A DNA stretch of 64,000 nt from Strobilurus pachycystidiatus (taxonomy: Eukaryota; Basidiomycota; Agaricomycetes; Agaricales; Physalacriaceae). The notes beneath the pieces were generated by a model, which worked only from the letters and a program-made list of their open reading frames with translations, was not told where the DNA came from and did no database searches. Position 1 is the first letter of the stretch. Each line of letters begins with the position of its first letter. A program made the translations under genes and the position numbers. The stretch lies in the NCBI GenBank assembly GCA_019915135.1, contig JAHLMK010000018.1, positions 806,001 to 870,000 of the forward strand, in the 5' to 3' direction. Of the stretch, positions 55,314 through 64,000 are shown piece after piece.

Positions 55314-57444
55314 ATGTGCGCAGATACTCTTGTCCCTCAGCTCTCGGTTACGTCTGGCTCGCTCCATGACAGCAATCAGAGTACACCTCTGGACCGCTCT
55401 GTCGTTGACCACTCAAATGAGAAGGACAATGTGCGCGACGTGGAGTCATCTCAGTTTCCCGAAGGATGTCTACGTGGATGGCTTACTGTTCTCGGAAGGT
55501 AGGCATCCCTGATTTGAGCTTTGCTATCACTGCCTTACCTTGTCTCCTTTAGTGCCCTCACGTCTATCTGTGCGCCCATCTGCGCTTATCGCGGGCATTG
55601 GTTCTCAACGCACTTAGCCACGATTGGAAACACGCAGTCATTTGGTGGTAAGGAGCGTTCTCGTTCCATGTTCGTGAGCTGAATCAATCCCCGTAGTATA
55701 TCAAGACTATTATACGGCGAGTGCTCATCGACGCCGCGGGCTCGTTGCATCTCAGAATAATTTCTTCCTAGCGCTTCTCCTTAACCGAGATGACGCCATC
55801 CCAGATCAGCTGGATTGGCTCTGTTCAACTTTTCTTGTCGCTCGGACTTGGTATCCTGGCTGGTAGGCTCTTCGACAAAGGTTACTTTCGATCATGCATG
55901 GTGTCCGGCGCATCTCTACTTGTCTTTTCGTGGGTTATACCGCCGAATTGTCTTGCACGTTCCGACTGAAGACGGTTGTTTCAGGTCGTTGATGCTCTCG
56001 TTCGTACAGCCGCATCACTATTATCAGAATCTTTTGGTTCAGGGATTTGGTATGGGCACCGGTCTGTGGTTTCTTTGCTCCTAGCCTATCTGAATTGACA
56101 ATGCTAGGTATTGGCCTGATGACTCTTCCATCAATCAGTGTCGTGTCGCACTACTTCCTTGAGCGTCGCTCCCTTGCGATAGGTCTAGTGATGACTGGTG
56201 AACCATTTGGTGCCCTTTCTGAACTTGGAACTGACTGCATCAGGTGGTGGAATTGGCGCGGTGATCTATCCCATCGTCTTGAATAGTTTCATTGCCAACG
56301 AACGTCTTGGTTTTTCTTGGGGTACAAGGTAAGGATCTACACTGAATGAAACCAGTCCGGCGCTACAGCTGAGATCCATATCAGGCTGCTTGCGCTTCTT
56401 GACATGGTAATTTTGTTGGTCGCAAATCTTCTCATCAAAACACGGAGTATGTGTATAGATTCATCGCCATTGGTTCGCACAACGATTAGACAGCCGTCGC
56501 AGCTCCTCTCCGAGGTACTAGTCCTCTCTTCCAGTCCGAAAAGATCAAAGCAGATGTGCCCTTTTGGTTCGCCGTTTCTGGGTACAGTCAAACAGCCCGC
56601 CCTTTGATGTTGTTGCATTTTAACATGTCGTCAGGATTTTCTTCATATGGTGGGGTATCTTCGTCCCTTGTATAGTGTACCTTTACCGTTTGACCTTGTG
56701 CCCATCCTGACATCCGTTACAGATTTTTATCTCCAGCTCTTCTCCAGACTGAGGGAAGTCGACTCGACATTTGTCATTTGGGCAGTACGTCTCAAAGCTC
56801 AAGCGATAGATCGCAGAACTCAATCGTTGCTCCTAGATACCCATCATGAACGCCGGCTCTATCCTTGGACGTTGTGGTCCCAACACGCTCGCTGACAAGT
56901 ATGGCCCTCTAAATGGCAAGAGTCTTCAATCATACACGACTCACGTCTCAACATCCATTCAGTCATGATCCCGAGCTCTTTCCTCAACGGTGCCCTCCTA
57001 TGGGCGCTCTTTGGCGTGAAAAGTGTAGCAGGGCTGATCTCCTTTGGCCTCTTATACGGATTCTTCTCTGGAACTACCTTCGCTATCGCTTTACCCGTTG
57101 TCGCTATGTTTAGCGATATTGACGACATTGGGTACGTCTCTAGGCGTAGTGATAACTCGAGAAAAGTTTACGATCCGAATTCGGTGGTCAGACTACGTAT
57201 GGGGATCTCGATGTTGGCGATGAGCCTTGCTGGCCTCACCGGTAATCCCATAGCGGGCGCATTATTGTCTCCGCCGGAATACCTTTGGTTTGTAGACTAT
57301 CTATTGTCCTATATGTATTCCGTTCATCTTCAAGCCAGGTGGCGACCACTCACTTTTGCTTCCGTCTGTATCATGATAGGAACAGGCTGTCACCTCTATG
57401 CTCGCCAAGCCATGGTACGTCGGAAGAAAATGGTCTATGTGTAG
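55314..57444 (+). CDS. MFS monocarboxylate-type transporter (MCT/Mch), copy 2
   Basis: It has many exons and starts MCADTLVPQLSV. The MCT signature FPEGCLRGWLTVLG precedes SALTSISTIGNTQSFGVYQ, MTPSQISWIGSVQLFLSLGL, FVQPHHYYQNLLVQGFGMG, SVVSHYFLERRSLAIGLVMT, GGGIGAVIYPIVLNSFIANE, FYLQLFSRLREVDSTFVIW, LADKYGPLN, LTGNPIAGALLSPPEYLWW and ARQAMVRRKKMVYV. All frames join, so the gene looks intact. Two introns start with GC: ACG|GCGAGT near 55729 and AATG|GCAAGA near 56916. The matching introns of copy 1 have GT. It is convergent with the PKA gene. Confidence 0.84.
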
Positions 57445-57834
57445 ACAAGTCGAGCCTTCGTGTTGTTATAAACGAATCAGTATGCATACATTGCACATGA
57501 TGCGAAACTGAGAACTGCGTGGGTGTACCAACTTCGTGAATGACGCTCAGCTACCAGCGGTTTTGTCGGTGAAATTCCCCACTGGCGTCCGTGTAACACC
57601 GTGGTTCGTCGTTACGTCTGTGGCGCTCGCCAGCCTCGGCCTCGAATAAACCATCCTACAAGTCCTAGATCCCATTAAAGTACAAAATAAAATAATACAA
57701 AGCATTTCGTGGGAGCAGACCGTCCTGGAACTTCAAGAGAGGTGGTCCATGCCTTTTACACATCTGATCCAATGCGGACGTGGTATAAAGTACGAGCGTA
57801 TATCGCTCCTTTAAATAGCGAAGGGGACGCTCGG
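57445..57834. other. convergent 3' intergenic region
   Basis: This is the 3' flank of MCT copy 2 and the PKA gene. Nothing else is seen. Confidence 0.4.
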
Positions 57835-59369
57835 TCATGACATAAACGCATGCATCGAAGGGCTCGTGTACTCAAATCCAGGAAAGTCTTTCCCATAACG
57901 GTCTTCGGTAGGCTGTCCGTACGCCTGTGCCGCTGCCTCCTCGGGGTAAAGATCGAATCTACAGGAACGTTCAACCGGATGGACCAACAATAAAAAAGAG
58001 CCCGCTTACGCGCTGGCGTCTCCCTCGCCGCTGATTTTGGGCAGATACGGCGCAGTGATTGACCGCGACTCGAGCATGCCCCAATTCACCTCTCCAAACC
58101 ACGGATGGTCCACGACGTCCCCATGCCCACGCATCATGTTTCCGAACCGCCGCGATGGATCTGTTTCCATGAGCTTCTCAATGAGATGGCGTGCATTGCC
58201 GGAGATGACAGATGTGTCAGGCCAGACAATAAACGCAGGCCCTCGCGCGATCTTCTCGTAAAGAATGACAGGGTTGCCTTCGGCTGTGTGGTACGGTGGT
58301 AGACCGGAGAGCATCTCGTAGACGAGCACGCCGAGGGCGTACCAGTCGACAGCTTTGTTGTAGCGTTGCTGGCCGATAATCTGAGGCGCAGTGCATTAGA
58401 AGGGTGAAAGGTGTGGAGGAACGAGGATATACCTCGGGTGCAAGGTAGTCTGGCGTGCCACACAACGTCCACGTTATTGTGCACTGCTTGGCAAAGCCAA
58501 AGTCAGCTATCTTGATGTGCCCGTCATGGTTGAGAAGAATGTTTTCGGGTTTGAGGTCGCGGTACACGATGTTCCGTTGGTGCATGTAGACCAATGCTAG
58601 AACCACCTCGGCAGCATAGAATTTGGCCACGGGGTCAGGGAAACGCTGAAGGTGTATTATGAGTGAGGTGCAAGAGAAGGAGAACAATGGCTTACGCCAG
58701 ATCTTCGCAGCAGAGTGAACAACTCTCCGCCGGGTACAAAGTCCATCACCATGTAGAGATTCGCGGTGTCTTGGAAGATACCCCAGATGTTGATGATGAA
58801 CGGACACTGAACGAGCTCGAGAATGTGTGCCTCGTTGTTTGTATGCTCGACCTGTTTCAATCGGACGACCTTTTCTTTGTTGAGAACCTTGATGGCGTAA
58901 AAGCGGAGGTTGTGTTTGCTTCGAACTGCAAAAGGATGAAAGGGATGGTGAGATCAAAGATTGGCGCAGGTATATAAGACGGCGCACCAAGATGGACGCG
59001 TCCAAAGCTGCCAGTCCCTAGCGTCCGCTGGATGATGAAATCGGACAGTCTGTAGGTCCCCTTTGGCCGGGTTGACTGCTGTAGTCTTGCTCCGATGGTG
59101 GCATAGAGCGGTGTGGGCTGAGGCTGAGGGTATTCGGACACGAGATCCTTGGGCAGGTGCATATGGCGATTGTACTCGCTTATCGACGTGCGCGCCGTGG
59201 TCGTTGTCGCCAGCGACCCGCGCCGGTCGAACGAGGACATGATGCTCGACGAGGACGAAGAGGATATCGAGGGCGTCATCGGCATGGTGGAGGGATGGGG
59301 GTATGGTGCTGGGGGGAGCTCGTCTTTGTGGAAGTGCGAGCCTAGGCGAGTGGTCATGCGCTTGAGCAT
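57835..59369 (-). CDS. cAMP-dependent protein kinase catalytic subunit
   Basis: It starts [13 protein letters not shown] at 59369 and ends SPSMHAFMS, about 430 aa in six exons. A Ser/Pro-rich N-terminus precedes the AGC kinase domain: [105 protein letters not shown] and a C-terminal tail ending [15 protein letters not shown], the hydrophobic PIF-type motif. These are the standard PKA-C features. It is the effector of cAMP signalling in growth, nutrient response and development. Confidence 0.95.
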
Positions 59370-61279
59370 CAAGGACTATTCGGCGTATGCTGTCTAGCAG
59401 GCTGTACGGGGGCGGCGGCGACCTGGTGGCTGGACCGCGGCGGGGTATGTAGCGTGAATGTGCGTTGTCGTGGTGATGGTGAAAGAGTAATGAACAAAGT
59501 GAAAGAAAAGGACAGCACCAGTTGAGAACAAGGCGTCCTTTGTTCACGGCATGGTCATTGTTCTGTTAAGGAAAGCCACGTTCCGCGGATGCTTTTCCGG
59601 TCGGTGATAAAGGGACCGGGGCTCCGCACACCCTGCGCGCCTATGATGAATTCAACTTCACTGATCACTGGAAACTTTCTTGCGAAAGCTCCTGTGTCTC
59701 TAGGCGAGTACGCGATGTCGTATTGTCGCGGTGTTATCTGTCATACCTACCGCAAGAAATGACATAGACTCGACCCGAAAGACTAAATTCCATTGACCCT
59801 ACAGTCTACTCAGTGCTCGTCAGAGTGAGCTATCACTAAGCCCGGGCTCATATTTTCCGTCTCTGAGACTACATATTCCGACTCGGACCTTCCTAGCTCC
59901 CATCTACAGTAGTCCTTACTTACTACTTGGTAGGTCCATTGATGGTGACTTCAACTTCAAATTTTTATGGGCTTGGTTCATTCCGTTGGATCTTACTCAT
60001 CCCTGGCCGTTTGCCAGTCAACGTTAACACGTACCTGATTGAACAACCAAGATATGCGACACTTATGCGACAAGCGTTCGACATGATTGATGTCCATGTC
60101 ACAAGCTGATTTGTCGACCTCGAGCAAGAGACTGATACATGATTACAGTACTGTCAGTTCCGTCAAGCTGGTGTTATCTATATACCCACGATTGCCTCTC
60201 TTGTAAGTTGGGTAACTCAATTCTATTCTTGTTAGGACCTTGAGAATGGTACTTATCACACGTCGCGCTCTATCCCGCCAAGTGCCACCTCGTCCCGCCC
60301 CAATTTGACTCCAAAGCTCGGAGACAAGCACCACGTTGTGCGCAACGTATAGACAGACGAGGAACACAGACCGACACCCCACCCAGCGCCTCACGCATAA
60401 TGAATTGACTCTACCCGGAAGTAAAAACCTTTCCTCTGAGAGGAGATGGTACCCTAAAGAGAAGTCTCAAAGGGATTCTTCTAAGGCCTGCAACTCGTTG
60501 CCGAAGAGCCTTCGAATGAAGATCAGGAAATAGTGTTCCGTTGAGCCTGGCAGGAACGGAATGAATCTGCACGGCATTATGTAGGACTCAATGACAACTG
60601 GCATTTTGTATCTATGTAGCTCGCACCTTTGTATAGAATTGATCCCTTTCGTCGACCAATTCTGGTGACTTGAGGTCAGAGAAAACAAAGATACTAGGCT
60701 AGAGGTTGACTCCTGAACTTGAAGCCAGTGGCCGAATGGCTTCCAAGAAATATGAAAAAAAGACAACTACACTCTCGGTCCAGTCAGTTACAGTGCAGAC
60801 ATAGGATACGAGGGTTATCATCAAGTGCATCAGAGAGGCGATAAGGTCAAACGACTGTGCCAGTACCACTGTAAGTTCTGTGTATGGCTAACGCGTACCG
60901 CGCGGCGTACGGTGGCATGCGCATAAACTCTATCGAAAAGGTTTGGTAAGGTTGAGAGACGAGCCCTGGAAAGTCACCTATGGAGGGCAGTGAGCAGCGC
61001 CACCGTACCCAGGTCAGTGCATGTGCTGGCGTGGCCTGCATTGGAGAATACAAAAGAACGATGATGGAAGGAAGTTCAAAGTGATCGCGACGCGCTGTCA
61101 GTGTTTTGATGCGCACTACATTGGGAAGACCACGTGAATTGACAGCAGCGGCCAGCCACAACTTGCCGGTGACGCTCATCGTCAAGCTTTCGCCTTCACT
61201 CACCGACAGCCACGACAGCGGTCATACTTATTCTCTGCCACTCTTTACATTACTCGACGCCCCGCCGCCCCCGTTGATC
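59370..61279. other. long intergenic region, no supported gene
   Basis: This 1.9-kb divergent region lies between PKA-C and TFIIA gamma. None of the short open frames has splice logic or a recognisable domain, and I saw no repeats or RNA genes. It probably holds the long promoter of PKA-C. Confidence 0.4.
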
Positions 61280-61773
61280 ATGGCCTCTGCTTATTACGAG
61301 TTCTATCGCGGGTCGTCGTATGTGTGCCGTTTGGTTGGTGACCAGCAGCATAACCCGGACATGTAGCATTGGGATGGCGCTGACCGACTCGCTGGACGAG
61401 CTTATCACGAGCGGTGCTATCACACCCCAGCTGGCCATGAAGGTCCTGCAGCAGGTGCGTCATCTCAACAGCTCGTTCGTCGTGTCCATGAACACGCCTG
61501 TAGTTCGACAAGAGCCTGGCAGACACCATCGTCAAGCAGGTCAAGACTAAGACGACGCTGAAGGTGCATTCCCTCTTACACTGGTCGCATTGCTTCCAAG
61601 CTGACATGCAATACCAGGGACACTTAAAGACCTACCGCCTCTGCGATGATGTGTGGACATTCATCGTCAAGGACGCCACGTTCAAGATGGAGGCGAATGA
61701 GCAGGTGATGGCGCCGAAAATAAAGATTATTGCGTGCAAGAATGGAGACGCTATCGAAGCTGGAAAGAAATGA
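61280..61773 (+). CDS. TOA2: transcription initiation factor IIA gamma subunit
   Basis: There are four exons: 61280-61317, 61367-61454, 61504-61563 and 61618-61773, giving 113 aa. [60 protein letters not shown] and [16 protein letters not shown] are classic TFIIA small-subunit blocks. It stabilises TBP on TATA DNA. Length matches the family. Confidence 0.97.
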
Positions 61774-62136
61774 ACCCTCGTATGTATTCTGTTGCAATTA
61801 CTTGAACCTCATACCGTATGTGTAGACACCGAAAATGAAACTGTATGTTATGCATGACAGCCTTCGCATCCATCCCACCAGCTTACGCCAGGAAGACTGC
61901 TTCTTTCAATTATCCTGTGCTTACCTCCTCGTCACCCTTCGCGATATAGTTTACTCAATGTCTCGTCTGCTTCGGTGGTTATGAATGGAAATGCTGCCAA
62001 AGGTGCGAGGGCTTCGGCTTTGTGGCCTCTGCAGAATGTATTTAAGTATCATGTCGGCAAATATCAAGTGAGTCATAACGTTGACGATCGATCGCATCTT
62101 TTTGCTTATTGCCTCCTTTCCTATAGACCATCACTC
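61774..62136. other. intergenic, promoter of aspartokinase
   Basis: Short spacer with no other feature. Confidence 0.4.
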
Positions 62137-64000
62137 ATGGCCATCTCGTCCTCGTCGAACGGCCTTCAACAAAACTCGACCGCTCCAGCAGCTCCATGGC
62201 TGGTCCAGAAATTTGGCGGGACCAGCGTCGGAAAATTCTCCGTCAACATTGCCAGGGATATCGTTTCGTGCGTCTACAAATATGTTGTCTTACTCTAGGC
62301 TTATACTTCCGAATCAGCGCCTACATTGACACAAACAAAGTCGCTGTTGTCTGTTCAGCCCGCTCTGGATCTACAAAAGCATTGGGTACAACCAATCTCC
62401 TCCTCAAAGCGGCATCGGAGGCCTTGGTGCGACGTAAATCAAAATCCAACCCGACGTCTGGCACCGCGACACCGAATGGGAACTTTGGACTTTTCGGCCG
62501 AGTCAAAGATAGCTCCCAATCCCCACCTTCCACCCCACGTTCATCACTCGACCACCAAGTCTCCTGGTCCATAACTCCAGCACAAGTTCTGCCCGAATTC
62601 AACCAAACGGTTGACCTCATTCGGCAGGAGCACTTCAATGCCGCCAAGGAGAATGTTCAAAACCTAGATATCCGAAAAGCCCTGGAGGACGAGATAGATG
62701 CGGATTGCGATTGGTTGCGAAGCTTCCTGTTTGCGTCGCAAGTCATCGACGAGATCTCTCCACGCTCGAGAGACAGCATCGTTGGTCTGGGCGAACGTTT
62801 GGCGTGCAAGTTTATGACCGCTGTCCTTCGAGATCAAGGAATCGACGCAGAATATGTATCCCTCGAGGATGTCGTTCCAGAAATGGACGATGACACGTTC
62901 GCTGGGTCGCTTGACCAGGCGTTCTATGATCGCTTAGCTACCGCTGTCGGAGAACGCGTCCGAGAATGTGGTGCACGCGTTCCTGTCGTTACCGGTACGG
63001 TCCCTGCACTACGTCGCGTTCCATCCCTCACGTTGTCTTCCAAGGTTTCTTCGGACCCGTACCAGGCTCCCTTCTCACTCAGGTCGGCCGCGGATACACC
63101 GATCTCCTTTCTGCGCTCCTCGCTGTCGGCCTAGCCGCCGGTGAACTTCAGATCTGGAAAGAGGTCGATGGGATATTCACGGCCGACCCGCGAAAAGTCG
63201 CCACTGCACGCGTTATACCCTTGATCTCGCCCGACGAGGCGGCGGAGTTGACTTACTACGGCAGTGAGGTGGTGCATCCGTTCACGATGGAGCAGGTTAT
63301 ACGGAAGAAGATCCCCATCCGCATCAAGAACGTAGAGAGGCCGAAGGGGTTGGGGACGGTGATCTTTCCTGATGCGGAGGCGGATGAGCTACCTGCGGGT
63401 GGGGTACCGGAGCCGGCGTCTAAAGTGCTTCCTGAGCTGCATCATTCCCCCGACCACCAGAGGATGCCCACGGCGGTCACTATCAAAGACCGTATAGTGG
63501 TTCTCAACGTCAACTCGAACAGGAAGAGCGTCTCGCACGGCTTTCTGGCAGGTATCTTTGGGACGCTGGATCGGTTTGGAGTCGTCGTTGATCTGATCAG
63601 CACGAGCGAGGTGCATGTCAGTATGGCCATCGAGGACAACTTGGCGTCTAAGCTGCTGGATCGGCTTGTCAGGGAGCTCAAGAAGAACGGCACAGTATGT
63701 CATCGTGCTCTGCAATACGCGTCGTATCTAATCTATGTCTTCCCCCAGGTGTCTGTCCACCAAAACATGGCCATCCTCTCGCTGGTCGGGAAGGAGATGC
63801 GCAATATGGTCGGAATCGCAGGGAGGATGTTCACGACGCTGGCGCAGGGGAACGTCAACATCGAGATGATCAGCCAAGGCGCGAGCGAAATCAACATCTC
63901 CTGCGTCATCGAGGGAAAGGACTCTATCAAGGCGCTCAACCTCATACATCAAAGCTGCCTCAATATACCCTCGGCGTTGGCGAGAGGTCGAAGCGGCAGT
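62137..64000 (+). CDS. HOM3: aspartokinase, 3' end beyond the window
   Basis: The exons are 62137-62267, 62318-62994, 63045-63694 and 63749 to past 64000; 570 residues are visible. The N-terminal kinase motif is WLVQKFGGTSVGKFSVNIAR. VAVVCSARSGSTKALGTTNL and VVTGFFGPVPGSLLTQVGRG follow. Then comes WKEVDGIFTADPRKV, and two ACT domains begin VTIKDRIVVLNVNSNRKSVS and VSVHQNMAILSLVGKEMRNM. It phosphorylates L-aspartate, the first step toward threonine, methionine and homoserine, and the ACT domains bind threonine as feedback inhibitor. A Ser/Pro-rich insert of about 50 residues sits after KASEALVRRK-like sequence, as in other fungal enzymes. Confidence 0.97.

Noticed and set aside
1..64000. CRISPR array or prokaryotic operon
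   Set aside because: All genes have spliceosomal introns and no regularly spaced direct repeats with unique spacers occur; the DNA is eukaryotic.

Overview
The window reads as nuclear DNA of a basidiomycete fungus, most likely an Agaricomycete. The genes are compact and full of GT-AG introns of about 40-60 bp with CTRAY-type branch points. The gene set includes families I associate with that group: a tandem array of short-loop 7-TM proteins of the DUF6534 type, a kinase with a long N-terminal domain, F-box/LRR-like proteins and monocarboxylate-type MFS transporters. Gene models were built by hand from splice signals and protein homology. For most genes the exon lengths sum to an intact frame, and where I could not resolve a junction I say so.

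Layout. 1-2840: 3' part of a Ty1/copia retrotransposon with one LTR, followed by the tail of a coiled-coil gene it appears to have entered. 3140-7264: kinase-like gene (-), a 900-bp Mutator-like non-autonomous transposon just upstream of its start, and a small single-pass membrane protein (+). 7729-12563: ubiquitin-like/WLM metalloprotease (-), a decayed adenylate-forming-reductase remnant (-) and a Ran-binding-domain protein (-). 12971-18485: two tandem secreted class-3 lipases (-) and a secreted isochorismatase-like hydrolase (+). 18970-22399: an RNA-processing block with SF3B4/Hsh49 (-), two intron-encoded C/D snoRNAs in a divergent host transcript (+), a four-copy palindrome array, U6 snRNA (-) and two U6-derived fragments. 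23576-24858: xanthine dioxygenase-type TauD enzyme (-). 25355-35310: four tandem 7-TM genes (-), one carrying a nonsense codon, with a TA-flanked MITE in a duplicated 3' flank. 36185-44663: ribosomal protein eL34 (+), an allantoate-permease-type MFS (-), glutathione S-transferase (-), a secreted/membrane protein (+) and an F-box/LRR-like protein (+). 44836-57444: two paralogous MCT-type transporters (- and +) flanking a RhoGEF (+), a 2.8-kb hAT-like element and a tRNA-Ser with an intron. 57835-64000: PKA catalytic subunit (-), TFIIA gamma (+) and aspartokinase (+, runs off the window).

Housekeeping functions (splicing, rRNA modification, translation, nuclear transport, Pol II initiation, threonine/methionine entry, cAMP signalling) alternate with expanding, transposon-associated accessory genes. 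The most unusual features are four probable GC-AG introns in three genes, two of them at positions where the paralogous gene keeps GT; the twin-intron snoRNA gene; the U6 fragments; and two non-autonomous DNA transposons whose target duplications can be read, plus a third (the MITE) whose empty site is preserved in a neighbouring paralogue's flank.
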